From Pseudopyrenochaeta lycopersici (Eukaryota > Ascomycota > Dothideomycetes > Pleosporales > Pseudopyrenochaetaceae), in contig NHZP01000030.1 of assembly GCA_003313425.1 (NCBI GenBank), forward strand, positions 186,001 to 250,000: a stretch of DNA of 64,000 nucleotides, given 5' to 3'. The translations under genes and the position numbers were made by a program. Shown piece by piece: positions 1 to 12,621 of the stretch (positions are counted from its first letter, which is position 1; the number at the start of each line of letters is the position of its first letter). The notes under the pieces were generated by a model that had not been told where the DNA came from, did no database searches, and was given only the letters and a program-made list of their open reading frames with translations.

Positions 1-200
1 GAAGTAGTCCCTCCAGAGGAACCTCCTAAACTTTCCAAACATTTAGGTACGTTGACTTTAGGACATGGGTTCTCTTACCTCACAAGCGGGTACTAGAGAT
101 TGTAACCCGTTATTATCTTAAGATCTTCTCTATTTAAGCTGTCTATAACGTTTTTACTAACCGAAAAGCTCAAGATTTCCCGACCTCAGACAATGAAACC

Positions 201-2128
201 ATGCCCCAAACAGAGCCTGCACAAGACAAGGAGTCTAACGTGAATAAAGCTGCTGATCAGGTGTCTTCACTTCAGTCAGTCAGCATTACTACCCTTCAAG
301 ACCCGCCCGGATTCAATGCTGAACCAAATCTGGAGCCACTACGAGATGCAGGCGGCGGTAAGGTCCGTGGCCCGAATGGTCGCTACCTACCGAAATCTAA
401 CTCCTCACCCGAATCGGCGAAACCTCGTCGTAAGTCCAGTGGTGGCCGAGTAAAATTCACCGAGAAATGTAAGTTCACGCTAAACGGCGACATTGTGTAT
501 AAACCAGTGGCCGCTGGGTATCTAGCCAGTATACATACATGGATTACTGCTAATTATCAACAGCGAGGGCTGCCAACATAGAACAAAATACTCTAGGAGG
601 CGTCAAAATATTATCGCCCCCACCTGCCGAGAATGAGACGGGGTTTATTAACGGCCCATCGCCGCACCCCTCCGCGTCTCTCCCAACCCATGAATATCAG
701 ATATTAGGTAAAGGTGCATATTTTCTGTTCGTTATTCAAGCCATATGTACACTTTCGCAACATAGCTGAACTATTCGAGAATGTTGAACTAACTTCGAAA
801 GCTGCCAACGGCGAGACAACTGCTCCTGCTGCAAAAATTCCGAACGATGGTATTGATCTCGACAATCACACAGATAGCGAGCCGAGGAGCGAAGTTCACT
901 TCAATGAAATCACACCAAATGGTAAGCTACTTAATTTCTATATATTTCTCCCAAGTTCATGCTCCCCTGACACCGAATATCTCATCTGCTCTGTCAGACC
1001 TTCATGATTATAAGCACTAATTATGTGTAGGATCAACCTCATCATACATGCTTGCCGCAGAAGCTGAAGCAGTGGCTTCCAACCTCGACAGACTACCTCC
1101 AGGTCTTGTCAGACGACCTACTAAGCGAAAGAGCGAATCCGTAGCACCGTTAGATCAGCGCAAGCGCGGTCGCCACGGTGGTGTCATAGGCCGACCTCGC
1201 AAATCGGAAGTCAGGGCCAATGCCAAGTCCCAGGAGGCCGAAAAAGATGCGGAGCAGAAAGGCCAAACTCTGTCGCATGAAGAGGATGAAAGTCGTGATG
1301 TGGAGGAAGTGCCTCAAATGGTTACGCGACGAACCACACGTCGATCCACGACATCGCACATGGATGTGCCGACATCCAAGAAGTCGGTAGGCATTCAGAG
1401 CTCACCGCATGGCCCAAAGACACATTTCAAGCAAGGAGGGGACGATGACGTGACAATGGAAGATGTTGATAGTAGTAGCGTCAACTTTGAGGATACAATT
1501 GCAGGCCATGAGAATTCTGTGCCAGTACCTTCCTCGATTACATCCACGCCACTTCCTTCTGTCAAGGATACTAGCTCCTCTTCCGGCAAATTTCGGTCGC
1601 AGTCTGAAATATCTACTGCACGGTCTCAGCCACCACGATCAGGAGCTGATGCACTTACCATTGGCATAAGAAACACCAGCTCGCCTTCAGCCCAGCCGAA
1701 ACGGAAGCGGAAGCAGCGAGCTATGCAGACGCCCACTCAGACCAGCGCTCATAAGTCTAATGGCACAAGTAAGTGGTTCCTCTAGCCCGAGAAATATTAC
1801 TCCCGCTGATCTTGATGCAGCTCGTACTCCGGGAGCTGAAAACAATGATAGTGCCATGCATGGACATGTTGGCTCTCTTGCGAAGTTGCCCAATGGTGTC
1901 ACTTCTGTGCAGGGAAATATTTCACCACATGCTCCAGGCCATGTCGAATACTTTGCCCGTGTTCATACTTTCGTGGGCACTATGGACATTCCGATTGCAG
2001 CTGAGAAACTCGATGACGCCGAGGACAAGCTGATTAGGAAGTACGCCGAGTGGATGGCCAAAGAAGGCGGGATGGATATTCCATTCAAGCAGTTCCGCTC
2101 GATTTTCGGGTTTGCGCGGGAGGATTGA
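201..2128 (+). CDS. Basic AT-hook-like nuclear protein, five exons
   Basis: Exon model: join(201..468,564..707,766..921,1031..1768,1821..2128), 537 aa. All junctions are GT-AG and keep frame. The protein is polar and largely disordered, rich in Ser, Pro, Lys and Arg. Near the start of exon 4 a basic patch reads KRKSESVAPLDQRKRGRHGG, followed at once by GRPRKSE, which resembles an AT-hook core (GRP flanked by basic residues). An earlier segment, GGGKVRGPNGRYLPK, is also basic. The C-terminal ~60 residues (HVEYFARVHTF to the stop) look folded and helical, ending IPFKQFRSIFGFARED. I do not recognise a named family. A DNA-binding or chromatin role is inferred from composition only. The start was taken as the first ATG in this frame; an extra 5' exon is possible because the window begins only 200 nt upstream. 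Confidence 0.7.
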
Positions 2129-2452
2129 GCTCTTGTGATGATGTGGGAGGGAGAGAATCATGGCCCTCGCCGAAGTTTAAATTGTAGGATATCAAGTTCA
2201 ACATGCACATGGTGAGCGATAGCTAGGTGAGCCTCGACTCTCACTTTCTGCGTTTCATTTTCCCAGGTAGATATCAGACCAACACGGTGAATTAAAAGTA
2301 CGTTTCTATTCCTGGTTTTAAAGACTGTCCACTCCCGCCGCGAGTTTCTGGCAAATGATACTGCCTTCGGCAACGCACGGTGCTCATACAGCAGTTGAAC
2401 GTTTTGTATACCCTCTTCGTCTAAATCACGCGCATTCCATCATCCATAACAC

Positions 2453-2707
2453 TTATTCCCTCCTAAATCGCCTGATTCTCCCCGACCCACTCCGATTATA
2501 GGGCTCAAAACGCCCATGCCGACCCATATCAGTATAACTCCAGCCACCTGAGTCAATTCCAAAGACTCGGTTATAGCGTGAGTCACCATATAGCGCACCT
2601 GGTGAGTGTGAGTACATGCGGTCCGGGTAGTAGCCACCGCCGTAGAGAGGGTTCTGTAGGCTTGTATAGAAGCCGTAGGGGTAATTATGGCGGCCGCCCG
2701 GGAACAT
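2453..2707 (-). CDS. Small Gly/Tyr-rich protein, 84 aa
   Basis: Single-exon frame from a true ATG at 2707. The leader before it is pyrimidine-rich then A-rich (ending CCAAGAACA-ATG), typical of a fungal 5' UTR with a good start context. The product is rich in Gly, Tyr, Arg and Ser (for example YGGGYYPDRMYSHSPGALYG) and ends in a very basic tail, GRIRRFRRE. It has no signal peptide and no membrane segment. Such small Gly/Tyr-rich proteins are common in fungi, often conserved within a class but without known function. The codon pattern and leader make it more than a chance frame, but length alone would not. Confidence 0.45.
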   Translation of the reverse strand: MFPGGRHNYPYGFYTSLQNPLYGGGYYPDRMYSHSPGALYGDSRYNRVFGIDSGGWSYTDMGRHGRFEPYNRSGSGRIRRFRRE

Positions 2708-3819
2708 TGTTCTTGGTTGGCTGGAACGTTGCTTTAGTTTTTTGCGTTGGGGAAGATAGGAGATTTTTGAGAGAAGTGTGTAGAAAAGAGGGATAGGTGA
2801 GTGGTTTGGAGCAGGGAAGAAGGTTTTCTGGTCAGAGTTCAGGGCATGGTATACGTAAGGGTGGTGAATGGTACATATGTGAGGTGAAGCACGGGCTTAA
2901 GTGGTTTAGACTTCAAGAGGTTTATGAATGGAATACAAGGTCTGACAGCGTAGATGATATGTAACTCAAGGGGGCGTCCAACACGTTCAATACCCCCACA
3001 TATGTCGAAGGGTCGTCCATGAGTAGGTTTTATATGTAGCGGTGCAGTTTTGAAGTTTGAACAACGATGCCCATTGGCAAATATCCCTCCAAAAGCCGGT
3101 TGACTCTTCGGCGCTTCATTTCCATCCTTCCTCCATACTAAGTAATCATCAATATTCTTCATCATAACAATATGGGACTTGAAATATCCACTGACCCACC
3201 CCAAAATCTACCACAGTCTGTGAACTGGACGAAGGTAGATAGGGCTTCACTCTGCATGTCTTTTGCTATTTCCGGAATTGTAGGCTGTACATAAATGTTG
3301 CTGCAGCATTTAGTAAACGGAACTAGACCGTAGTACATACCTATGCTGTCATATCTGGAGATTTTATTACACTGAAGTCAGAGATAGCTCTACCCAATAG
3401 CAGATGGAAGGTGATCCTTACTCATGGGTACTAGAGTAAGAGGGCACATGGGGGCGGTAAAGCTACTGCCTAGGCCATAACTCTCTTCTTCAACATTCTC
3501 ATCGGATAAGCCCAGGAGCTACGATTCATACAAGTTGTTATATCACCTCGCTCGTTGTGGGTTATTGATGTCTATTCAGAGATGTCCTTCGAACCGGAAG
3601 GTATGGTTCCTATGCTACTACAGAGAATGTATTGCAAACATGGTTGGCTCGAGTTGAATCATGTTTTCAAAACAACAAATCTTAGGCTTGTGCGAAATTG
3701 CATAGAGGGCATCCTGCGAAGCAGGTGAGGATGTTATGAGCGAAGATGACGTTTTCTTTATCAAGACATGCGAGGAGAAACGTGCTTTCCGTTCACAAAG
3801 TTTGTCAGAAAGTAAATGT
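2708..3819. other. Intergenic, no gene recognised
   Basis: Only short, unsupported frames on both strands. The part next to 2707 is probably the promoter and 5' UTR of the small minus-strand gene. The rest may be 3' flank of the protease relic. Confidence 0.5.
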
Positions 3820-5256
3820 TCATAAGCTTGTAATATCCTTTATCTCACTCTGTCCGTGCGGCGCATGCATTTCACCTACAGGCGTACCTTCAAGTTCTAG
3901 GTTCGTCCGCGTCTCAGCGGGAAATTCTTCCACAACTTCTGGTGCCAATTCGCCAATGTCTTTCTTCTCAGGAATCGACAGTAAGTCCGAATCCTTTTGC
4001 GCGCTTTTTCTAAGACGGTAGAGCCACCATGCTAGTCCAGTCAAGAAGCCAACAGATGTTACAATGACAATGACAATGCCTGCAATAGCACCTGCTGCCA
4101 GCCTTGTCGAGTCATCTATCGAACTGCCAGTAGAGTTATTGGATTTACGCGGCAATCTATTTATGGGTTCGATGAGAACAATGGCTGGCACAAATGGCGG
4201 ATCGTTGAACACTGCTTGACTTATATTGAACTCATCGCGTTCCAGATCGGCGCTCACATACACTTCCTGGAGGAACGCTCTTACTAGCGCATATTGGGAC
4301 CTGTTTTTGGCCCTTCGCAACGGAAAGTAGTTCGTTGAAGTATTAAAAATTGGGTATGTCGCTTGAAGATCGAATGCAGCGTATGGAATTTCAATAGTAA
4401 TTGCGTCAGTGCTGGAGATTGATCTGCCGATTCGAAAACTGAACGTTGGGGCTAGCTTTAGCAGCTGTGCGTGCGCATCATCGGTAAGAATGTATCGATC
4501 TGCAGTTTCGAAATAGGTGAGATTCAATATTGCTGCGAAATTGTTACAGACTGAATGTGGAAGCCATAATTCTGGGATATTCGTATCGATGACCATTAGA
4601 ATGGCATCGCCGAGAAGCAAGGTTGTTGTGCCGTTACCAAACCTTACGTTAACACTTTGCAAGTCAATGGAGAATTCTTTCACTGAAGAGACCAATACAG
4701 CTCTATCAGCACGAGAGTTGTGATAACCTCCCAGAACGAGGCTGGCAGGTACTCTGTTGAACCTTCAGCAAAACCCTGGGACGGTCTCGGGGGACTTCTG
4801 TACCGCGTTGTGCAGCACAGTTCGCTATATTAAGATATTCACAGTCGTAGACTATGGGTATGTGAATTGTTCGAACGAAGAAGTTTGGCAGGACAGAAAA
4901 GTATTGCGGTGGTGTGCCAACTTGCATTCCAAACCTAGTAGTAAGTTAGTCACGAGGCTGAAGTTTTACCACCCACCCAATCAACTAGCTCTGTCGACTT
5001 CTTACGTTGATCAATTCCCATCATTCCCAAGCCAACGACCTGAGTTTGGTATTACCAGTGGAGCCGGTAGAGAAGGATCCTGGCTCATTCTGGCAGAATG
5101 TGGGGAGACACCAGAGTCAGTTGCCAGGCAGCTTGCGTCTGTGGCAAAGCTCTTATGATGTACGCGGAGCCAGCTCAGACTAATCAATAGAAGTGCAGTA
5201 CCATCCTGCCTGATGGCTTTACGAGGCTGAGCACCTATCGGGATCTGGGAGCACAA
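3820..5256 (-). pseudogene. Broken membrane-anchored aspartic-protease-like gene
   Basis: Pieces of a pepsin-fold (A1-like) protein are visible. The first piece (5014-5256) ends GRWLGNDGN and is followed by an in-frame TGA (5011-5013) where relatives have Trp, then ST and a GT donor at 5005. After an intron the second exon starts at 4934 (FGMQVGTPPQYFSVLP) and reaches CAAQRG. About 90 nt later the sequence is already at LVLGGYHNSR, a strand that in family members lies roughly a hundred residues further on, and a TGA (4765-4767) precedes it in frame. The 3' part is intact: IDTNIPELWLP, a transmembrane helix (AGAIAGIVIVIVTSVGFLTG), a basic stop-transfer and a cytosolic tail to 3820. The usual DTG catalytic motifs are not seen. 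I read this as a nonsense mutation plus internal deletion; an unusual splice pattern is a weaker alternative. Confidence 0.65.
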
Positions 5257-6730
5257 TATATGGTAGCTGAAGGTACCTCCGCTTCTCCTTCTTGTTGGAC
5301 CTCGAATGCGAGGCTTTACTCTTCACCGAAACTGGTTGGGTGGCCTTTCATCCATGGCTGGGGCGCCACTTCTCGCTTTGTGCTTGAAGTGGCGAACAGA
5401 GATGGGATCGTATGTCTCGCATGTGCCCTATCAGAGCGGCTGTTCCTATGCAAGGGAGGTGCAGTGAAAGAGGTGTGATATCTCCCCGAGTCACGCAGGT
5501 TTGAGCTGGAGAATATAAGTAGGCAGATGGCGAGCCTGTGCTTTGTGGCATTAACATAGAATCAACGGCGAACTAAATCTGTGAGTGGTCAATCGAGAAT
5601 ATAATATCGAATATTGACTTTTGGACAATAGGTACCTGCTTCGGGCCTATATCGAGTAGGCGCACTTCTGGAATGCAGATCAAAGCAATGAAACTCGCAA
5701 CACCCGTGTTGATGAGCTGTCGCCTCCATATCTCGAACACTCAAAACACGGTGTCTGTTACAACACGACGCTGTGCTCGAGGCGCCACCTATCAATCAGA
5801 GCATACGTTGTCTGGTAGCTGCGCTATCGGGGAATTTTGGCGCCATGGCTGAATCTTGTGTAAGCCTTTGACCATCTCTTTGCGAAGCTGGTTTATGCAA
5901 CGTTTCTCCTCCTCACCCCAACGTTGGACGTGGACATAATATCTGCTGATGACATGCGAGGTATGCAGATATGGTGTTCCGAAGGCATAGCGTCGAGTCA
6001 GCATCTGCATGCTGAATCTGCCGCATGCCCAACCAGGACAAGGCTGAGCGAGGCACCCGCATGAATATCATTACCCGGAGATGAACCACCACAGCATCGA
6101 CCCACGTGCCTGGCCACTGGAACGCGTGCACATGGCAGCGAGGATGCCCCTTTGGCATGACGACTGTCTTCAGGGTGCCGAATGGGCTGGCTCTTTTCGC
6201 TGTGATGAACGCCCCAATCGCGGATGTGAAGGCTCCCGTCGAAAGCTGCCAGCCTGACATCCACGGTACAGCAGCGCACTGGACGCAGGAACATTTCGAT
6301 AGAAGAGGCGCACTTAGGCTTTCAATAGCGGTGCTATTCAACGACTTCACGCGGCCGTGCCTCGGCAGCGGCCTAAAGCGCGGAAGGGACGCCAAAAAGC
6401 TCAACCACGGCCCAATCAGCAGCACCGGGCGTGTCTTAGCCGTTTCCGCCTGGCAAGCAATCCATCGCATGTTTCCCTGAAGGTGTCCTGTCCGCCCGCT
6501 AGCTCTCGTCGGCTGCAGCATTCATAAATGCTGCTGCATTATGGTCGCCGTGTCCAACATAGCCGTGGCGGTCCAGATGAACGCCATTGAGGCTGGCCGC
6601 CTCGTACTGCGAGATCACAGTACACACTTATCCCGAGCAAGCGAAGCTCTTGGAAGCCATCCCGCGTGCGTCCGCGTCTTTGCTCAAACCAATGTGGAGT
6701 CGGTTCTCCATGCCGTTGATGTGCGCTTGT
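5257..6730. other. Gene-poor stretch with a GC-rich block
   Basis: No frame here shows a recognisable domain. Roughly 5.94-6.72 kb looks more GC-rich than its flanks and carries overlapping open frames on both strands (5913-6521 minus, 6106-6480 plus). Both look like by-products of composition. The block could be a relic or a long promoter region for the downstream esterase. Confidence 0.4.
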
Positions 6731-6731
6731 T

Positions 6732-6739
6732 TATATAAT
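6732..6739 (+). promoter_or_regulatory. TATA-like box before the carboxylesterase gene
   Basis: TATATAAT about 170 nt upstream of the start at 6908. The spacing is plausible for a core promoter; no other element is claimed. Confidence 0.35.
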
Positions 6740-6907
6740 GGGGTATTTCCGTAAAATTAGATTGGCTTGCGCAACCGTGATCGTTCGTTCCCACGGCCTT
6801 GGGTCTTTTCATCTCACTTGCTTGCGCAGCAACACGGCATTTCCTGGCTTCTGGGTCTGACATTCGCTCCACGCTGCCGTGTGTAATAGCTGGTTTAATT
6901 GGTAACA

Positions 6908-8800
6908 ATGAGGTTTCCTCAGGCTGCGTTCGCGACCGCGCTTCTCGCCGCGGGAGCTTGCGCCGAGCCGGTTCCGCGGGCTGCGAAGGCGCCGACGGTG
7001 GATTTGGGCTACGCCGTCTATGAGGGTAGTTACGACTCCAATAACAGCGTCAATGTCTTCAAAGGGTACGTTTCTATACAGACTCCAGCCATTGCGTTCT
7101 GAGGTTAACATGTTGGGATAGAATTCGATATGCCGCGCCGCCTCTCGGGAAGCTCAGATTTAGTGCTCCCCAAGCTCCAGTAAAGAATAGGACCACAACA
7201 GCAGCTCTCACTGATCCGCCTTTTTGCCCGCAGACTGGTGGCTCATCGCTGACGCCTGCTGTTTATGGATTCACATCGGCAATTGGAAACGAGGATTGTC
7301 TGTTTCTGAATGTGTACGCCCCGGCCAACGCGAAGAACCTGCCCGTATGGTTCTGGATCCGTCAGTCTTCCACTCCGAACGTACAATTGCAAACTAAGCT
7401 GACAATATCAAGATGGTGGAGGTTATGGACTGTTTAGCGCAACTGGTCTTGATCCAACGGAATTCATGGCCGCCAATAAGAATGGCTTCGTCAGCGTCAT
7501 TATTCAGTACCGTTTAGGTGCCTTCGGTTTCCTCGGTGGCGATGATGTCAAACAAGGCGGCGCACTTAACGCCGGATTGCTCGACATGAACTTCGCTCTG
7601 AAATGGGTCCAGAGCAACATTGGCAAATTCGGCGGTGACCCCAACAAGGTTACCATTGCTGGTGAGAGTGCTGGCGGTGCTGCAGTCCTTTACCAGGCCC
7701 TTGCTTACGGCGGAAAGCAGAAGGAGACTCTGTTCCAAAATGTCATTACTGCGAGTCCGTGGTTCCCGTACCAGCATCGTTACAATGACAAGGTGCCCAC
7801 CAAGGCCTACAACGAGTTCGCCGAATATGCTGGTTGCTCTCAGGCGAAGGACACTCTCAAGTGCCTTCGTGATGCCGATACAATCGTCGTTCAGAATGCC
7901 AGCGCCAAGGTCTCTGAAGCTGGGCCATTCGGTACATTCGTTTTCGTACCGGTTACAGATGACTCCTTTGTCAAGGACCGCCCAAGCAAATCATTCCTTG
8001 CCAAAGCACTCAAGGGCAAGCGAGTCTTATCTGGTCATCTCGCTAATGAGGGCATCCCCTTGTCACCACCCACCACCCGCACCCTCCAAGATTTCAGGGA
8101 CTACATCACCATTACCTTCCCCGGCTTCTCTAAGTCCGACAAAGCCGCTGTTGAGAAGACATATAGCTATGCTGGTGATACCCAGGACGTGGACCCCAAT
8201 GCGCTAAAATTCGCAACCTCAGGAACTGGTACGCCCACTGCTGTGAACGTCTCAGCATTCGGGTCTGGGCAGCAGCAACGCGTTTTCAACGTGTTCGCCG
8301 AATACGCATTCGTGTGCCCGTCCTACTGGGCTGCATCTGCTTTTCCTCAGGGCTGGAAATACCAGTTCAGCGCACCACCCAGCTACCACGGATACGACTT
8401 GCAAGCGCTCTTTTCCGGTACTCCTACCCCAGGCGCATCGTTCAAGCGCGCTTTCCGCAAAATCTGGGGCAACTTTGTCATTAACAACAACCCCGTTATC
8501 AGCGTTGAGGATGCCAAGGGTGGTGTTGAGAGCAGCATTGTACCGCCATCAGACGGCTACGGTGGCCAAGGCAACATTCCATGGCCACAATGGGACGAAA
8601 ACAAACCCGTCCTTCTCAACCTTAATGCTACGGGTGGTGTTGCCACCTTCCTCGCGCCTACGGAGAACTTGAAGTACAATATCTACAGCGACCCCGGTGT
8701 GTCCAATGTTATCAGCCTTGCGGATGCGAACTCATGGGAAGGTGGTCGAGGAAAGCGGTGTGACTTCTGGAAGAGCGCCGCAACAAAGGTGCCATACTAA
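6908..8800 (+). CDS. Secreted type-B carboxylesterase/lipase
   Basis: Exon model: join(6908..7065,7122..7360,7413..8800), 594 aa. An N-terminal signal peptide (MRFPQAAFATALLAAGACAEP) indicates secretion. The alpha/beta-hydrolase carboxylesterase fold is clear: IRYAAPPLGKLRF, the type-B signature EDCLFLNVYAP, the oxyanion-hole HGGGYG, and the nucleophile elbow AGESAGG. The acid is probably Glu in HLANEGIP and the His in SYHGYDL. Length and order match fungal type-B carboxylesterases, which cleave carboxylic esters and often serve nutrition or detoxification outside the cell. The start is the first ATG, with context AACAATG; the frame is open a few codons further upstream but without ATG. The substrate cannot be read from sequence. 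Confidence 0.92.
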
Positions 8801-9812
8801 ACCTTTCTCAGAGTTGAAAATGTAAAAGTATAGTAGTGCGATAATGTAGCAATGTTAATGTATATTTGTTGTTTAATACCTACAAGCCAATGCCAGCGCT
8901 CTTAAATTCGCATTTCAAATAATCCTCTCATCTTGACAGCCTCATCTGTCCTTCCACAAATCAAACCCCTGAGGACCATGCACGACCCTACCTCCCCCAA
9001 TTTTCCAATAAACCCCTGCCCCTTTTCTCTCTCACACACACACACACTCCAATAGTCCCCTCACAAACGCATATGCATGCTATGCGCCTGGAAGGCCTTC
9101 GCCATGCACGTGGCACCGATCAGGCAAGCACACCTCGCTTACCCCCGAAGGAAAACAGAGAAGGATTAATTTTCCTCAGCCCTGCTGTGCCACTGCGTGG
9201 GAGCCAGGAATACGAAAAACGAGCGTGATGTTTCATTTAGGCAGATTACTCGCATGGTTCTAGACCGTGGTTCACGAAGGATGTAGCGAAGCGGGGGGCT
9301 TGCTTGGAGTGTGGTTACACCAAGAGTGGGCACGACGTAGCACGTTCGTTATCATGTGCGTGTGTGTGTGCGAGGGAAGCAGAGAGAGAAAGAGAGGCGA
9401 GGTTTGTAAACGTGAGTCTTTTTGGAAATATGATATGGCTAAAATATGAGAATGCTGCTGTCGCAAAGCTGGTATCGTACGTATAGTACAAGAAGAAATC
9501 GAGGGATATCGTAATGGATGCGCATCGCTGAAGACCAATAAATCCCCCTCTTTTCAAGGCGCTCGTATCGTCGATACACTAATCCCATGATTCAGACCTG
9601 GGCTTTCCATAGGGAAAGTTCGTGTATCTATCCCATAGGCCTAAAAGCCTGTCATTATACCTGCCCTAAGACCAATTGAACTTGCCTCCATTTCCTTATG
9701 CGCCGTGTTCGAATGTCGTAACGTCATTATAATGCGACATTTGATAGTCGTCGCGTGCTTTTCGCAATCGCTGCTCCTGTACGATGCGACCTAAGGTGTG
9801 ATCGTGTCTTAT
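8801..9812. other. Intergenic between convergent genes
   Basis: Holds the 3' flanks of the esterase and of the rhodopsin-like gene. A short CA run lies at 9033-9047 and a short TG run near 9361-9370. Nothing else was recognised. Confidence 0.5.
9033..9047. repeat. Short CA microsatellite
   Basis: About seven CA units in the 3' flank of the esterase gene; a similar TG run lies near 9361-9370. Confidence 0.6.
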
Positions 9813-11137
9813 TTACCTCCTAACATTCCAGACCGTCTTCTTCATCCCCGGTTTCAATGGGGCCACGGGCTCAACCGCGTCGTCTGGACCTCCTGTATCA
9901 ACTCTCTCTACCGTCGTCCAAATAGTAGGATCGGGCTTCTGACTCTCCATGCTTTCCAAGCGGTGAAAGTCTCCTCTACTTCCCCCCTCCCCACCATCCA
10001 GTACTGTTCTATGCGCGCTGTCGTTCTGCGTTCGATCGTGTGTTGTGATACCAAGACGAATCGCGAAACGGGAGCGCCGTGATCCAACCGTCGGTGTGGA
10101 ATTTGAATTTGTGTGAGATTTGAAACCCGAGGCGTTCAGGGCCTTGCGTTTACGGACCATGTGCCAGATTATGGGTAGATTGGTACAGAGGATGCCACCG
10201 AGTGGCTCAAATACGGAGTAGGCGCCGAGGGGGACGTAGTACCAAGTGAAGTCTGCGCTGCCGCGACCGAGGACGACTGTGAGGCGAAGGGAGGAAACAA
10301 CGCAAGTTCTGTGAAAGATGGTGTCAGTGGCACCTTCACTATAAACGACGAGTGAGAACCTACGCAAGACCAATGCAGAAGATGAGACTGAGGATCATCT
10401 TCTTCTTTGTCTGCAACTGCAGGTGCCAGATCATAGGAATTGGCATCAGGAAGATCCATATGTCAGTAATCAAGTTCGAAATGTTGGTGAAGTATACAAA
10501 AGTAACCATGACTAGGCACTTTCCAGGCACGCTGATGTCCCAATATGTGGCAAGCGGTCGACAAGCCAGGAACAGTGTGACTGTTATTCCGATACCCCAT
10601 GCCGTGACAAATGCTGCAGTTGCAAGGACGACTCTGCGGAAGATAGGATGGACGAATACGCGGTAGTAGAATGCGAGGATACCCAGTTTCACGCTGACGA
10701 GCGCAATGTCGTAAAAATGGCTGAAGATGAAATCGCCTTTTCGCACCATCATCTGGTCATACTCTGAGACGACATTAACATGTCTGCCCATGCCGTGAGG
10801 GGGGCCTGGTGATGTTAGCTTGGCCCGAGGAAGTGATGCGCAGATTCCTACCCATGCCCAGTCCAACCGAGCATTGTCCGATGACGCAGAACTGTTGCCA
10901 ATTGTAAGTCACTATTGGTATAGGATAAAGAGGTGCTCATACAGTTGCGCAGAGGATGAGATAGTCGTCAAGTGTGATTCCGTTCCTTCCGTACCGCTTC
11001 GCCGACAACCGCAGCGCAGTACTGATGGTGGCAGCGGCAATCGGCACACTGTATACCCAATGGATCTCCGACACTCGAGAGTCATTCTTATGGGCTTCCA
11101 GGTAGGCCAGTTCCTCTGGCGAGAATGGGGACGACAT
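9813..11137 (-). CDS. Rhodopsin-family (PTH11/SAT4-type) integral membrane protein
   Basis: Exon model: complement(join(9813..10308,10364..10805,10852..10891,10943..11137)), 390 aa; phases fit, including a 40-nt exon. The protein has the fungal rhodopsin-domain layout: seven hydrophobic helices, with DDYLILCAT in helix 2, a Cys-Arg-Pro-Leu loop with Trp (FLACRPLATYWDI), FTNISNLITDIWIFLMPIPM, and a last pair of helices around ADFTWYYVPLGAYSVFEP. The soluble C-tail is Ser/Thr-rich. This family is greatly expanded in filamentous ascomycetes. A few members (PTH11-like) act as surface or host sensors; most have no assigned ligand. A receptor role is therefore inferred only. The start MSSPFSPEELAYL fits family N-termini. 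Confidence 0.88.
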
Positions 11138-12621
11138 ATCGCACGTCGCGGTCGGACACGTCGTTCGCAGATGGTGTGGGTAAGTGGCGTAAGTGGAGGC
11201 TGAACGGCAAGGAGCGCTTCACATGGCTCCCTCCAGATAACATATGCCAAAGCGGGGGATTCTCGACCGAGTGCACTATACAAGCTGAGGCCTGCCCAAG
11301 TCTTATTGCAACCTAGCTGACCTGAGCATTGTTGCGCGCCGTGGTCGTGTAATGAACTCGGGAAAGGCGGGGGAAACAGGAGCCCAACTCCGACATGTCG
11401 TTCCAGGCGGCATATTCCTAGCCGGTCTGGAGAAGAAATAGCGCCTTCCATCTATTTCAAAGGCCCGATGCGAGGGCAAGGTTCAGCTTGCTGTGTTTAT
11501 TTAGCCTGCGTCGCCGAGGCTTTTTTCGGGGACCGGATTTGGTGCTTTGTCCATTTGTCCTACCCTCCACAATGGGTCTGGGCATCATCTGCAATTACAA
11601 ATCGGGACTGGACTGCGATAACCACGGCAGAAAACATCATCGCAGTGCGACCATCATCCAGATGAGTGCTTCGCTCGGGAGCGCGGGCTGGCAAATGCAA
11701 GTGGTGATCTTTGAGATCAGCTGCAACCACGGCCAGGGCGTTCAAGCCACCCCTGTTGCACCCAAAACCAGGGCGCACAGCATGATGCCGAGCCGACAGT
11801 CTACCGTTGATAAGAGGATAGTGACATGCTCCGCTATTCATCTTCGACCCTGATATGAAAAAACCCGACATCCTGTCACGGCACATCGTGCTGTGCTGTC
11901 AAAATCGAAGTTGCTCGAAACGCAGCGGAGACATAACTCCGACCCGAGTAACTTTGACAGCAAGCTTCTTGCATGATGACTCGGTTCGGGCCGTTGGCTT
12001 TGGATTGTCGCAACTGAGCTGTGGTTGGTGGCTGACGTGGAGATTTCGGTTGTTGAGGTGTATATTGCCCTGCAGAGAGTTGGCGGACAGGCTCAGAACA
12101 GTTGACTGCTTCGCTGAGGCGCCGTTCGTAACCCATCTCCTGGGTGAGCCCACCAACAAGTAAGACACATGGGTGCACACAGTCTCAGTAAGGTGACATT
12201 GTTTGATGTGAGTGCTAACCACTCTTGAAAGGTATGCGAGGGGATTCTTTCTGGAAGGCAGGGGCGCCCTTGGTGTTGGGATGTATCTCGAGACGGCCTG
12301 GCCAGGGGAACACCAGTCACCTCGCCTCACCTTCTTCAACGCAAGTCGTTGCACGATAAGACTACATACCTCTCGGTGCTGCCATGTTACTGTATCGTGG
12401 CCCTAATATCTAGATGAAACAATTCGATCTGTCTGCATGGTGGCTTCTTCTCTGCATCAATACGCATACAAACCCTCTCTGACACCATCATAACCTTCAC
12501 TATTATTGCGCAGATTTATGACACAAATGCAGTTCGAAGCCATTTTAGTTCTCTTCCCAGGCCGCCTACCTATTAATCGCAAATTACCACTCCAGCCCCA
12601 ACAGACTTTATAGTGCTTTGA
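11138..12621. other. Intergenic, no gene recognised
   Basis: Several frames of 60-150 codons exist on both strands (for example 11488-11853 plus, 11899-12354 minus), but none has family motifs, a splice pattern or a convincing start. It probably holds the promoter of the rhodopsin-like gene on the left and the 3' flank of the dioxygenase gene on the right. Confidence 0.45.

Noticed and set aside
3820..4764. Intact short gene consisting of the 3' part of the aspartic-protease-like frame
   Set aside because: The open frame has no ATG near its beginning and lacks the N-terminal half of the fold; it is better explained as part of a broken gene.
5913..6521. Overlapping 202-codon minus and 124-codon plus frames
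   Set aside because: Both sit in the GC-rich block and neither shows a family, splice sites or a start context.
11899..12354. 151-codon minus-strand frame
   Set aside because: No ATG context, domain or codon bias that sets it apart from overlapping frames.
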